This document shows positions 32,518 to 41,559 of a DNA stretch of 64,000 nucleotides, in pieces. The stretch is from NCBI GenBank assembly GCA_938075305.1, contig CALJGV010000010.1:434001-498000 (forward strand), read 5' to 3'. Position numbers and translations under genes: made by a program. A model generated the notes under the pieces. That model was not told the DNA's origin and did no database searches. It was given only the letters and a program-made list of their open reading frames with translations. Each line of letters starts with the position of its first letter. Positions within the stretch are counted from its first letter, which is position 1. The DNA is from an uncultured bacterium (GTDB taxonomy: Bacteria; Planctomycetota; UBA1135; GCA-002686595).

Positions 32518-34263
32518 ATGCGCCAGCCCACGCTCCCCGACCTGCTCCCCGCGCTCATCGCAGCGCTCTTGCTGTCCCTCACGCCCGAGGCCCGGGGGGC
32601 CGTGCTTCAGGAGGAGGCCGCCTCCGTCGACGCCCCGGCGGTCTCTGCGTCCGGCTCGCTGATCGGGCTGGAGTGGAGCGAGGAGGAGGTCGAGCAGATG
32701 CTCGGCACGATCCGCGAGCGGCTCGGGGAGTACGAGCGGCTCCGCAGCCGCTCCCTGCCCAACCGCGTCTTCCCCGCGCCCATGGGGACCCCCTTTGTTC
32801 CGGGGGTGGAGCCCGCCGAGGCCCAGGGCGGGGGGGCGCCGCCGGCCCTGAGCGCGGTGACGCGGCCGGACAACCTGGAGGAGGTCTGCTTCTGGACCCT
32901 CCACGACCTCGCCGCGCTGCTGCGGCAGGGCGACGTCACCTCGGTGGAGCTCACCACCATGTACCTGGATCGTCTGCGCCGGCTGGACGAGCACCTGCAC
33001 TGCGTGATCTCGCTGTTGCCCGAGCGAGCGCTGGCCCAGGCTGCCGCGCGGGACGCGGAGCTCGCGGAGGGCATCGACCGAGGCCTGCTTCACGGGCTCC
33101 CCTGGGGCGTGAAGGACCTCATGGCGGTGGAGGGGACCCGCACGACCTGGGGGGCCGAGCCGTACAAGGAGCAGGTGCTCGAGGGCACCGGGACCGTCGT
33201 TCGTCGGCTCGACGAGGCCGGCGCTGTGCTCATCGCCAAGCTCACCCTGGGGGCCCTCGCCATGGGGGACGTTTGGTACGGGGAGCGGACCCGAAGCCCG
33301 TGGAACCTGGAGCGGGGGTCGAGCGGCTCCTCGGCCGGGTCCGCGTCCGCGACCGCGGCGGGAGGGGTCGCGTTCTCCATCGGCACGGAGACCCTGGGGT
33401 CCATCGTCTCGCCCTCGGTGGCCTGCGCCACCAGCAGCCTTCGGCCGACGGTGGGGCGCGTGCCCCGCACCGGGGCCATGGCGCTCTCGTGGACCATGGA
33501 CAAGGTCGGGCCGATCACGCGCACCGTGGGCGACGCGGACCTCGTCTTCCGCGCGATCCAGGGCCGGGACCCCGCGGACCCCTACTCCCGAGACGGGCGC
33601 GTGCCGGTGCGAGAGATGCCGGAGCGGCCGCTGCGGATTGGCGTGCCCGAGGGGGCCTTCGACCGCGCGGCGGGCGTGGAGGAGGTCCTGAAGGAACTCG
33701 AGGCCGCGGGACACGAGCTCGTCCCCGTCGCGCTCCCCGACTATCCGGTCCGGGCCATGCTCGTGATCCTCCATGCGGAGTCGGCAGCGGCCTTCGACGA
33801 GCTCACGCGGAGCGGGCGCGACGACCTCCTGCGTAGGCAGGGAGCCTCGGCCTGGCCGAACTCCTTCCGCGCGGCGCAGATGATCCCGGCGGTGGCCTAC
33901 GTCCAGGCCCAGCGGCTGCGGTCGCTCCTGATGGCGGACATGGCGGAGGCCATGGGGGGCGTCGATCTGATGGTCCACGCTCCGTACGCCAGCGGTGTCC
34001 TGACGATCACGAACCTGACCGGGCACCCGACGGTGTCCGCGCCCTTCGTGCCCGCCGCGGGCCCGCGCAGCGACGGGGCGCCGAGGACGGTGTGCTTCAC
34101 GGGGCACCCCGACCAGGACGAGGCGCTGCTGGCGGCGGTGACGGCGTGGCAGGGAGCCCACCCCCAGCACGTCCTCCACCCCCCGACGCCCTGGCTCGAT
34201 GGATCGGCCCCAGGGACGGGCAAAGATCGGGAATCCAAGGACGGCGGGGGCGAGGGCCGTTGA
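32518..34263 (+). CDS. Secreted amidase-signature family protein
   Basis: A 581-residue protein with a signal peptide (hydrophobic 10-21, cleavage near ARGA 24-28) and an amidase-signature domain. The Ser-cisSer-Lys triad can be placed at Lys199 (GVKDLM), the cis-Ser in GSSGSSAGSA (268-277) and Ser295 in GTETLGSIV. Intracellular members include GatA, but export, a 100-residue N-terminal extension and the lack of GatB/C neighbours argue for a periplasmic amide or peptide hydrolase. The substrate is unknown. Its stop overlaps the -35 of the next gene. Confidence 0.9.
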   Translation: MRQPTLPDLLPALIAALLLSLTPEARGAVLQEEAASVDAPAVSASGSLIGLEWSEEEVEQMLGTIRERLGEYERLRSRSLPNRVFPAPMGTPFVPGVEPAEAQGGGAPPALSAVTRPDNLEEVCFWTLHDLAALLRQGDVTSVELTTMYLDRLRRLDEHLHCVISLLPERALAQAAARDAELAEGIDRGLLHGLPWGVKDLMAVEGTRTTWGAEPYKEQVLEGTGTVVRRLDEAGAVLIAKLTLGALAMGDVWYGERTRSPWNLERGSSGSSAGSASATAAGGVAFSIGTETLGSIVSPSVACATSSLRPTVGRVPRTGAMALSWTMDKVGPITRTVGDADLVFRAIQGRDPADPYSRDGRVPVREMPERPLRIGVPEGAFDRAAGVEEVLKELEAAGHELVPVALPDYPVRAMLVILHAESAAAFDELTRSGRDDLLRRQGASAWPNSFRAAQMIPAVAYVQAQRLRSLLMADMAEAMGGVDLMVHAPYASGVLTITNLTGHPTVSAPFVPAAGPRSDGAPRTVCFTGHPDQDEALLAAVTAWQGAHPQHVLHPPTPWLDGSAPGTGKDRESKDGGGEGR

Positions 34264-34287
34264 CTCCTACGGCGCCTGCCGCAGACT
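34260..34287 (+). promoter_or_regulatory. Promoter giving a leaderless cytidylyltransferase mRNA
   Basis: TTGACT (34260-34265), a 16-bp spacer and CAGACT (34282-34287) form a good sigma-70-type promoter. It starts inside the amidase stop codon. The -10 ends 7 nt before the ATG at 34295, so the start site should fall on or next to the start codon. Confidence 0.5.
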
Positions 34288-34294
34288 GCTGAAC

Positions 34295-34843
34295 ATGAGC
34301 CAGATCCCTGCCAGCGGCCGCTTCGGTGAGGCGCCCATCATGACCGTCGAGGAGTTCGCGGCGATCCGCCCCGGACTCGAGGGCAAGATCGTCGCCACCT
34401 CCGGCGGCTTCGACCCGATCCACCCCGGCCACGCGAGCGTCCTGCTCGCCTCCAAGTCCCACGTGGAGTCCGAGACCGGCGAGCGCCCCGACCTGCTCGT
34501 TGTGATCGTGAACGGGGACGGGTTCCTCCGGAAGAAGAAGGGGGCCGAGTTCCAGGACCTCTCCACCCGCGCGCGGGTCGTGGCCTGCCTGCGGGAGGTC
34601 GACGTGGTGGTGACCTACGAGACCGACAAGGAGATGTCGGTGGAGGGCGCCCTCGCCGGCATTCGCCCGCACTTCTTCACGAAGGGCGGCGACCGCACCG
34701 GCGCGGACAACATCGCCGAATGGGGCCTCTGCCAGGAGATCGGCTGCCAGATCGTCACTGGCTGCGGCGTCGACAAGGAGTGGTCCTCTTCGGACCTCCT
34801 CGGGCGCTGGGCGCAGCTGGTGAGGGACGGCGCGGTCAGCTGA
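34295..34843 (+). CDS. Cytidylyltransferase-like nucleotidyltransferase
   Basis: A 182-residue HIGH-type nucleotidyltransferase. The motif GGFDPIHPGHASVL puts the nucleotide-binding His43 and His46 where expected, and WSSSDLLGR near the end corresponds to the ISSTxxR motif. It resembles the cytidylyl/ADP-heptose synthase domain of HldE and the glycerol-3-phosphate cytidylyltransferases, so it probably activates a sugar or polyol phosphate for glycan synthesis. The following glycosyltransferase gene starts 4 bp later. The ATG at 34295 is chosen because the 32 upstream residues in frame overlap the amidase gene. Confidence 0.85.
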   Translation: MSQIPASGRFGEAPIMTVEEFAAIRPGLEGKIVATSGGFDPIHPGHASVLLASKSHVESETGERPDLLVVIVNGDGFLRKKKGAEFQDLSTRARVVACLREVDVVVTYETDKEMSVEGALAGIRPHFFTKGGDRTGADNIAEWGLCQEIGCQIVTGCGVDKEWSSSDLLGRWAQLVRDGAVS

Positions 34844-34847
34844 CCGC

Positions 34848-35990
34848 TTGCGTGTCGTGAGCCCCCGGCCCGCCATGGACGTCCGGCCGGGGACCTCGCT
34901 CGCCCCGCTGCTCGACTACCGGCCCGCGTTGGTGGGCGGTCAGGGCGTGGGGCGCTACGTGCGCGAGCTGGCCGGGGCGCTCGCGACGCTGGACGGCGTC
35001 TCGCCTCGGCTCTTCGCACCCACGCGCCTGGCCGTCGCCCGCCGGGCCCCCGTGGGCGCGCGCCTCTTCGCCCCGCGCCTCCCCTCGAAGCCCATGACCG
35101 CCCTCCTGGGCGCCACTGGGCTCGGGGTGGAGCGAGTGATGGGGGGCGCTGATGTCGTCCATCACACCCAGTACCGCCGACTCCCCACGCGGCGGCCCGA
35201 GGTGGCGATGATCCACGACCTCGTGTTCCTGGACTCGGACCGCTTCGTCAGCCCGCGGGTCTCGCGCCGTATGGGCGCGTTTGTGCGGGACGCCGCGCGG
35301 CGCTGCGCCGTGTTGCTCACGCCCTCGGACGCCGTGGCGGACGAGGTGGCCGAGCGGCTGGGGGTGGCCCGCGAGCGCGTGGTGGCGACGCCCCTGGGGG
35401 TGGATCACGCGGCGCGGACGGCCCCCGACCCCGGGGTGGCCCGCGCCCTCGCGGCGGAGGTCGAGCGCGAAGGGCCCTTCATCTTCACGGCCGCGCGGCT
35501 CGAGACCCGCAAGAACCTTGGGGTCATCCTGGAAGCGCTCGAGCGCCTCGGGGCGCAAGCCCCACGGTGGAAGATCGCCGGGATCCCGGGCGAGGGCGTC
35601 GACACCTTCGAGGCCCGCGTCGCCGGGTCGGCGGCGTCGGAGCGGGTGCAGCGGCTGGGGCACGTCCCGGAAGGGGCGCTGCGGGCCCACCTCGACGCCT
35701 GCCTGGCCTTCGTGCTCGTGCCCCACGACGAGGGCTTCGGGCTCGCGCCCCTGGAGGCCATGGCCGTGGGGTGCCCCGCCATCTCGAGCGACGTGCCGGT
35801 GGTCCGGGAGGTGTGCGGAGGCGGCGCCGAGCTTGTGGATCCCGGGGACCCGGCAGCCCTCGCAGCGGCCATCGGTGAGGCCATGGGAGCCCGGGGCGGA
35901 GGGCGGGCAGCGGCCGCTCACGCGGCGCAGTTCACCTGGGCGCGGACCGCCGAGCGGACCCTCGCGGCCTATCGGCTCGCGCTGGGCTGA
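34848..35990 (+). CDS. GT4-family glycosyltransferase
   Basis: A GT-B glycosyltransferase of up to 380 residues. The N-terminal LLDYRPALVGGQGVGRYVREL is the classic GT4 start with its Gly-rich loop. It is followed by VVHHTQYRRLPT and AMIHDLVFLD. The donor domain shows FIFTAARLETRKNLGVILEA and EGFGLAPLEAMAVGCPAISS near 294. The TTG at 34848 is the first start; an ATG at 34875 would remove nine residues and is equally plausible. Its 3' end overlaps the convergent lipoprotein gene by 22 bp. Confidence 0.86.
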   Translation: MRVVSPRPAMDVRPGTSLAPLLDYRPALVGGQGVGRYVRELAGALATLDGVSPRLFAPTRLAVARRAPVGARLFAPRLPSKPMTALLGATGLGVERVMGGADVVHHTQYRRLPTRRPEVAMIHDLVFLDSDRFVSPRVSRRMGAFVRDAARRCAVLLTPSDAVADEVAERLGVARERVVATPLGVDHAARTAPDPGVARALAAEVEREGPFIFTAARLETRKNLGVILEALERLGAQAPRWKIAGIPGEGVDTFEARVAGSAASERVQRLGHVPEGALRAHLDACLAFVLVPHDEGFGLAPLEAMAVGCPAISSDVPVVREVCGGGAELVDPGDPAALAAAIGEAMGARGGGRAAAAHAAQFTWARTAERTLAAYRLALG

Positions 35991-36559
35991 AGCTCGCCGT
36001 CGCGGTAGATCCCCGTCCGCTGCCGGTCGACCGTCCGCCCATCCTCCTGGAAGTACGTGACCGGTCCGTTCTCGACCCCGTCCACGTACATCGCCCGTCG
36101 GAGCAGCGTGCCGTCTCGTCGCCGGGACTCCCACTCGCCCGTCCGTCGGCCGTCCAGGTAGCGCCCCGAATCCTGGGCGGCGCCGCCCGGGAAGAAGGTC
36201 CGCCACTCGCCGGTGCGGCGGCCCTCGAGGAACGCCCCTTCGCCGCGCGAGCCGTCCTCGTAGGTCTGGGTCCAGGGCCCGGTCTCGAGTCCGGCGGCGT
36301 AGCTCCCCCGGGAGATCTCCTCGCCCCGCTCGTCGCAGAAGATGAACGCTCCGTGCTTGCGCCACTCGCCGTCCTCGAAGCGCTCCTCTCCCACCGCGGT
36401 CAGGATGCCGTTGCGGCCGAACTGGCGCAGGGGCCGGGTCGAACCCTCCTCGACGGAGCTGCCGAAGCAGCCGCAGACTCCGCCCGTGAGGAGGAGCACG
36501 AGGGCGAGCCAGGAGGGCGCGGCGCCGCGGGGACCTCGGTGCGCGGGTGTGGGAATCAT
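35969..36559 (-). CDS. MORN-like repeat lipoprotein
   Basis: A 196-residue exported protein made of MORN/YwqK-type repeats: about six units of the form G-x-W-x-x-Y/F-x-x-G-x-x-x-x-x-G-x-Y-x-x-G (GPWTQTYEDGSRGEG, GEWRTFFPGGAAQDSGRY, GPVTYFQEDGRTV). A hydrophobic N-terminus ends in GGVCGCFGSS, where VCGC is a fair lipobox. Such proteins are common in Bacteroidota and Planctomycetota, and their function is mostly unknown. The ATG at 36559 overlaps the stop of the upstream amidase gene; an earlier in-frame start at 36577 adds six residues. Confidence 0.8.
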   Translation of the reverse strand: MIPTPAHRGPRGAAPSWLALVLLLTGGVCGCFGSSVEEGSTRPLRQFGRNGILTAVGEERFEDGEWRKHGAFIFCDERGEEISRGSYAAGLETGPWTQTYEDGSRGEGAFLEGRRTGEWRTFFPGGAAQDSGRYLDGRRTGEWESRRRDGTLLRRAMYVDGVENGPVTYFQEDGRTVDRQRTGIYRDGELQPSASR

Positions 36560-37593
36560 CAGCCTCGGGTGAACCATGGCATCAGGTGCCGGCCGGGGCA
36601 GGCGGTCTCCTTCCAGGCTCGGTGGGGCCGGACGTTGAAGCGCGGGATCCCGAGCTTCTGCTGAAGCTCGAGCACCAGCCGGTCCAGGCTCGCGATGGCG
36701 GCCCGGGTCGGTTGGTCCTCGTCGAAGTTGCCGAGCAGGCAGATCCCGACGTTCCCGATGTTGTTCTGCCCGCCTGCGTGGGCGCCTTGCCAGACGAGCT
36801 CCCGCCCCTCGATCACGCGGCCTGCGGGGTCGATCAAGAAGTGATAGCCGATGTCGCCCCAGCCCTTGCTATCCATGTGATCCCGCTGGATCCCTCGGAC
36901 CGTGTCGAAGGTCTCCGCGGCGGAGGTGTCCTCGGTACGAACCACCGAGTGGTGCACGGTGATCCAGCGCCAGGGGGAGCTGGCGCGACTCAGCTCGGCC
37001 GGGTTGGGGCGTCGGGCACGCCAGGAGGCACGCCGGATGAGCCCGCCCACCTGGGCCACGGAGACGGGGTTGGCCCCGGTGGGCTCGGTGCCGGCCCGCT
37101 GCGCGCCGCTGCGGGCGCGCGCGCGCTGGTCGGCGGTGGCGGAGGGGTCGCTGAGGATGCGTTCGAAGCCCGCCAGGGCCTCCCGTCGCCGCAGGGTGAT
37201 GTAGGACGCTGGGGTGTTCGGATCCCGGAGCTCGCTGGCGAAGGCCAGACGGCCCTCGGCGAGCTGCAGCACGGCCTCCACGCCCCAGTACCCGCGCCGG
37301 TTGGGCCGGTCGGCCATCCAGCGCTCGATCTCGGTGAGCTTGCTCCACGAGGTGGGGAGCATGGACCAGGTGGGGGGCGGGCCCGCCGAGGCGGGGATCG
37401 CCTCGCTCCTTGCGCTGACGCCGGGGTCCTTCACGGGCGTGGCCCGACGGGTGGGTCCGCTGCAGCCCGCGAGCACGAGGAGCGCGGCCGCGAGGATCAC
37501 CATCTGGGAACGGATTCCCCGCCCCTTGAGGTCCCCGGGGACGGCCAGCGCGGCCTCCACCCCTGTGACGATTCCGCGCATTCGTGCCACCAT
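36559..37593 (-). CDS. N-acetylmuramoyl-L-alanine amidase lipoprotein (Amidase_2/PGRP fold)
   Basis: A zinc amidase that cuts the bond between muramic acid and the peptide stem. The domain lies at about 205-335 in the 344-residue form. Zinc ligands are His214 (ITVHHSV), His324 (VRPHRAWKE) and Cys332 (ACPGRHL), with Tyr250 in GDIGYHF. A lipobox VLAGC (Cys44) follows the hydrophobic stretch 31-42, so it is probably a lipoprotein. The start is uncertain: the ATG at 37593 leaves a 30-residue pre-sequence, and an ATG at 37503 leaves almost none. Residues 75-165 are helical and unassigned. It is first in a two-gene operon, divergent from the TPR protease gene. Confidence 0.9.
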   Translation of the reverse strand: MVARMRGIVTGVEAALAVPGDLKGRGIRSQMVILAAALLVLAGCSGPTRRATPVKDPGVSARSEAIPASAGPPPTWSMLPTSWSKLTEIERWMADRPNRRGYWGVEAVLQLAEGRLAFASELRDPNTPASYITLRRREALAGFERILSDPSATADQRARARSGAQRAGTEPTGANPVSVAQVGGLIRRASWRARRPNPAELSRASSPWRWITVHHSVVRTEDTSAAETFDTVRGIQRDHMDSKGWGDIGYHFLIDPAGRVIEGRELVWQGAHAGGQNNIGNVGICLLGNFDEDQPTRAAIASLDRLVLELQQKLGIPRFNVRPHRAWKETACPGRHLMPWFTRG

Positions 37594-37737
37594 GCCCCTT
37601 GGGATAGCGGAGTGCGGGGGCCGAATTCAACGGCAGGGGGCCGAACCTCGCGGACAATTGAAAGACGTTTGGCAGTCCGGGCGGATCCGGCGGTCCCTGG
37701 GTTGGACGCTGCGGGAGAGCATGCGATCCTCTCCCAC

Positions 37738-40700
37738 ATGATCCGACGTCCTCGATCGTTGACCCTCCGCCTGGGCCTCACGGCGCTCCTCGGGGCTCTC
37801 TCGACGGGCGCCGCGGTCTCCGCTGCGGTGCCTGCCATCGCTTCGTCCCCGATGGTCCAGGACGAGGAGCTCGCGGCGCTGGTCGCGGCCGAGCGAGCCG
37901 AGGCCGACCTGCTCCGCCGCCGCGGCCGGCTCGCGGACGCCCTCGAGATCACGGACGACCTCCTCGATGAGGATGACGAGGACCCGCTGACGCTGGCGGT
38001 CCGCGGGCGGGTTCGGCTCGACCGCGGCGAGCTCGGGCGCGCGGAACGAACCGCCACCGAGGCCATGGAGCTGGCCGAGACGGACGAGGAGCGCCGCGCG
38101 GCCGGACACCTCCTGGCCGAGGTGCTCCTCCGCACCGGTCGGGCCTCGGAGGTGCTCTCGGTCCTGGAGGAGCTCGCCGGCGGTGAGCCCTTCCTGGTCC
38201 CTGGTGAACGCCCCGAGGACGCCTGGCTCCTGGCCTCCGTTCGCGACGCTGTCGGAGACCGGCCAGGGGCCGAGCGCATGGCCCGCAGCGGCGCCGCCAC
38301 GGACCCCGCCGCCTCCGACTGGCCGGGGCTGCTGGCCCGGGCGAGGTGCCAGCGGCGGATCGGGATGCTGGAGGCGGCCTCCCGCACCCTGGTGGCGGCC
38401 GACCGGGCCTCGCGCGCGGGTCCGGGGGAGGAGCCTGACGTGCTGGTCGAGCTCGCTGACCTCTACTTCGAGAGCGAGCGCGAGGTCGAGGCGCCTGGCA
38501 AGCGGTCCGCGGGCCGACTGTACCGGGACGCCCTCGAGATCCACCCGACCCACGAGGCGGCGCTGCTCGGGCAATTCACCCTTCACCGCTTCAACCGCCG
38601 GCGCATGAGCAAGTCGCCCGAGGCGATCCTCGGCGAGCTCCTGAAGGCCGTGCCGAACTCCATCGAGGGGCTCGTGGCCCGCGCCGCCTCGGACCTCGAG
38701 GACGGCAAGCTCGTCGAGGTGCGCGCGACCCTCGCGCGGCTCGACGAGCTGGCCCCTGGGCGACGGGACGTGCGCACCCTGCACGCGGCCCTCGCGTGGG
38801 TGGAGCACGACCGCGAACGAACCGCCGAGATCCTCGAGGAGCTCCTGCGCGACGCCCCGCTCGACGGGCGCCCCGAGCGCGAGATCGGCGGGCACCTGAG
38901 CGAGCTTTATCGCTTCGCTGAGGCGGTGGACTTCCTGCGGGCCGCCGTGGAGCGTGACCCCGGGGACTACGAGGCGTGGACGCTCCTCGGTGAGTGCCTC
39001 GCCAACTCGGGCGACGAGAAGGGAGGGCTCGAGGCGCTCACGCAGGCGAACGAGGCAGCGCGCGGTCGCCGCGACGCGTATCGGCGCAACCTGACGCTCG
39101 TCTTGGAGCGAATGGAGCGCGCCTACGTCACCGAGTCCTACGGCTCCCTGAGCTTCGCCTGGCGCCCTGACGCGGCGGAGGTGCTGCGTACCTACCTCGT
39201 GCCCTACTACCAGAAGGCGCGTGAGGAGCTGAGCCAGCGCTATGGCTTCACGCCGGGCGCCACGACCATCTCGGTCTTCCGGCGGCACAAGGACTTCTCC
39301 GTGCGCTCGGTCGGCTTCGAGGGGTTCCCCGCGCTCGGGGTCTGCTTCGGCCCGGTGGTCACGGCGGTCTCGCCGCTCTCGCAGCTGCGCGGGAGCTTCT
39401 CGTGGGCGCGCACGGGGTTCCACGAGTTCAGCCACGTGGTGCACCTCGGCCTCTCGAACAACCGGTGCCCGCGCTGGATCACGGAGGGGCTGGCCACCTG
39501 GGAGGAGATCGAGAAGAACCCGACGTGGACGCGCAACATGCGGCGGGACCTGCTCGACGCGAAGGCCAACGGAGACCTCATCCCTCTGCGGGAGCTGAAC
39601 CGGGCCTTCCGAGGGCCCCGGATCCTCTTCGGCTATTACCAGGGGGGGCTCCTGTGCGAGATGCTCATCGACGAGCACGGCTTCCCACCCATGGTGGCGC
39701 TCCTGCGGGCCTTCGATCTCGGCGCCGACCTGGACCAGGCTTTCCGCTCCGTCTTCGACGTCACGCCCGAGGAGGTGGACGAGGCCTTCCAGGAGTTCGT
39801 GGACGTCAAGCTCGCGGGCCTGCGGATCGAGCCGCGCTGGGCGGACCGGACCCTGCGGCGACTCCAGCTGCGCCTGTCCACGGACCCGCCCGCCGGGGAG
39901 GCCGCCCGTACCGGGTGGGCCGAGGATTGGGCGACGGTGGCCTGGGGGTCGTTCCAGCAGGGGCGCTCCATCGACGCTCAGCGTGCGCTCGAGGTGCTGG
40001 AGGACGCCGGCGTGGACACCCCGCGGGTCCTGTTCCTCCGCGGTCAGATGGCTGCGACGGAGGGCAACATGGCGCTCGCGCGTCGGACCTGGGAGCGCGC
40101 CGTGAAGGCGGGGGGCCGCGAGTACCGGTCCCTCCTCGCGCTCTCGCAGCTGCAGCTGGGTGGCGTGGCGGGCGCGCGGGACGCGGAGGCAGCGGAGGCC
40201 TGCCTGCGCCTCGCCATCGAGGCCTTTCCGGGCTTCGGTGAGGGGGCGGGCTCGGCGGAGAAGATGTTGTCGGAGCTCCTGCGTGTGAACGGGGACCTGG
40301 ACGGCGCCATGGAGCTCATGGAGGAGTGGGCGCGGTGGAACGCGGGGGACTACGACGTGCGCATGGACGTCGCGGCGTGGCACCTCGAGAACGACCGCGA
40401 CGAGGCGGCGGTGCGCCTCTTCGAGGAGGCCAATGAGGTGGACATGTTCCGCCGGGACCTCCACCTCGCGTGGGCCGAGGCCCTGGAGCGCCTCGGGCGC
40501 ATGGACGAGGCAGCCCGTGAATACGGCGTGACCCTGGCGGTCCCCGCGGCCTTCGACCCCGATCACCTGGTCTACGTCGGCCCGCCAGGCGATCTGCCCC
40601 CCGGCGTGGACCCCGCGAACCTCCCTGCGGAGGTGGTCGGGCGGATCCCGGCGGAGCTCCTGGAGCCGACGCCGCTCTCCCGGGAGGAGGAGCTTGAGCT

Positions 40701-40797
40701 CTTGGACGCGGTGGCGCGCTGCGCTGCGGCGGCGGGGGACGACGAGCGAGCGGCGGAGGCCCGGGCCCGGGCCGACGACCTGCGCTCGGACGGCTGA
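37738..40797 (+). CDS. Exported TPR protein with HExxH gluzincin-type protease domain
   Basis: A 1,019-residue protein with a signal peptide (about 1-36, basic start then AALLGALSTGAAVSAAVPAIA). TPR-like helix pairs cover about 45-450. A peptidase MA-type domain has the zinc motif HEFSH (His562 to His566) followed by the third ligand Glu583 in ITEGLATWEE. More TPR-like repeats run from about 720 to 920. Spacing of 17 residues between HExxH and the Glu fits the gluzincin clan. The true start is 37738; the 397 residues upstream in frame are a shadow of the opposite-strand amidase gene. The substrate is unknown; a periplasmic role is inferred. Confidence 0.85.
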   Translation: MIRRPRSLTLRLGLTALLGALSTGAAVSAAVPAIASSPMVQDEELAALVAAERAEADLLRRRGRLADALEITDDLLDEDDEDPLTLAVRGRVRLDRGELGRAERTATEAMELAETDEERRAAGHLLAEVLLRTGRASEVLSVLEELAGGEPFLVPGERPEDAWLLASVRDAVGDRPGAERMARSGAATDPAASDWPGLLARARCQRRIGMLEAASRTLVAADRASRAGPGEEPDVLVELADLYFESEREVEAPGKRSAGRLYRDALEIHPTHEAALLGQFTLHRFNRRRMSKSPEAILGELLKAVPNSIEGLVARAASDLEDGKLVEVRATLARLDELAPGRRDVRTLHAALAWVEHDRERTAEILEELLRDAPLDGRPEREIGGHLSELYRFAEAVDFLRAAVERDPGDYEAWTLLGECLANSGDEKGGLEALTQANEAARGRRDAYRRNLTLVLERMERAYVTESYGSLSFAWRPDAAEVLRTYLVPYYQKAREELSQRYGFTPGATTISVFRRHKDFSVRSVGFEGFPALGVCFGPVVTAVSPLSQLRGSFSWARTGFHEFSHVVHLGLSNNRCPRWITEGLATWEEIEKNPTWTRNMRRDLLDAKANGDLIPLRELNRAFRGPRILFGYYQGGLLCEMLIDEHGFPPMVALLRAFDLGADLDQAFRSVFDVTPEEVDEAFQEFVDVKLAGLRIEPRWADRTLRRLQLRLSTDPPAGEAARTGWAEDWATVAWGSFQQGRSIDAQRALEVLEDAGVDTPRVLFLRGQMAATEGNMALARRTWERAVKAGGREYRSLLALSQLQLGGVAGARDAEAAEACLRLAIEAFPGFGEGAGSAEKMLSELLRVNGDLDGAMELMEEWARWNAGDYDVRMDVAAWHLENDRDEAAVRLFEEANEVDMFRRDLHLAWAEALERLGRMDEAAREYGVTLAVPAAFDPDHLVYVGPPGDLPPGVDPANLPAEVVGRIPAELLEPTPLSREEELELLDAVARCAAAAGDDERAAEARARADDLRSDG

Positions 40798-40833
40798 AGT
40801 CGCCTCTTGCGGGATCCTGCGGCCCCCAGGGGC

Positions 40834-40839
40834 TAGGAT
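40834..40839 (+). promoter_or_regulatory. Possible -10 element close to the tmk start
   Basis: TAGGAT ends 6 nt before the ATG at 40846, compatible with a leaderless tmk mRNA. TTGCGG lies 21 bp upstream, too far for a standard -35, so the assignment is weak. Confidence 0.35.
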
Positions 40840-40845
40840 CTCCCC

Positions 40846-41559
40846 ATGGACCCCGCCGCTCCTGAGCCGACCACCGTTCCTGACGTCACTGTTCGCCCGC
40901 TGTTCGTGGTGCTGGACGGGGTGGATGGTTGCGGCAAGACCACCCAGGCGGCGCGGCTCGCGGCGGCGCTGGCGGCGCGGTCACCCGGCGGGGAGGGGTC
41001 GCTTCACCTCAGGGAGCCGGGGAGCACCTCGGCGGGGGAGCGGATCCGCGAGCTGGTGCTAGAGCCCGACCTGGAGCTCGGCCGCGGGACCCTGGCCATG
41101 CTCTTCGCTGCCGCCCGTCGGGAGACCCTGGAGCAGCTGGTCGGACCGGCCATGGAGGCGGGCCGCGACGTGGTCATCGAGCGCTTCCACGCCTCCACCT
41201 ACGCTTACCAGGGCAGCTCCCAGCTCGAGGGGGGCGAGGCGGCGTCGCCCTTCAGCGACAACGACCTGCTCGCGCTCCTGCGCACCTGGTCGGGGGCGCC
41301 GATCCCCGACGTGGAGATCATCCTCGACCTCCCGCCTGCCGTGGCCTTCGAGCGGGCCTCGGCCAGGGACGGGGGCCCCCGTGACCGCTTCGAGGCCCGG
41401 GGAGTGAGCTTTCAGGAGGGCGTTGCGGCGGCCATGCGGGACTACGCCAGTCGCGTCCCCAGCGCCGTGGTCGTGGACGGCGAAGGTGACGAGGACGAGG
41501 TGGCGGAGCGGGTGCTGGACGCCGTGATGCGTCACGTCAAGGGGCGCTCCGATGACTGA
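40846..41559 (+). CDS. tmk: Thymidylate kinase
   Basis: A 237-residue nucleoside monophosphate kinase that phosphorylates dTMP to dTDP. The P-loop is LDGVDGCGKTTQ, the substrate-binding region has HLREPGSTSAGERIRELVL, and VIERFHASTYAYQGSSQLE corresponds to the DR(Y/H)xxSxxAYQG motif, with Glu in place of Asp. A basic lid segment (DGGPRDRFEARG) follows. It overlaps holB by 8 bp, the common tmk-holB pairing in bacteria. Confidence 0.95.
   Translation: MDPAAPEPTTVPDVTVRPLFVVLDGVDGCGKTTQAARLAAALAARSPGGEGSLHLREPGSTSAGERIRELVLEPDLELGRGTLAMLFAAARRETLEQLVGPAMEAGRDVVIERFHASTYAYQGSSQLEGGEAASPFSDNDLLALLRTWSGAPIPDVEIILDLPPAVAFERASARDGGPRDRFEARGVSFQEGVAAAMRDYASRVPSAVVVDGEGDEDEVAERVLDAVMRHVKGRSDD

Noticed and set aside
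36547-37737. N-terminal extension that would make the TPR protease 1,416 residues
   Set aside because: The extension is antisense to the amidase gene, and an ATG at 37738 starts a perfect signal peptide.
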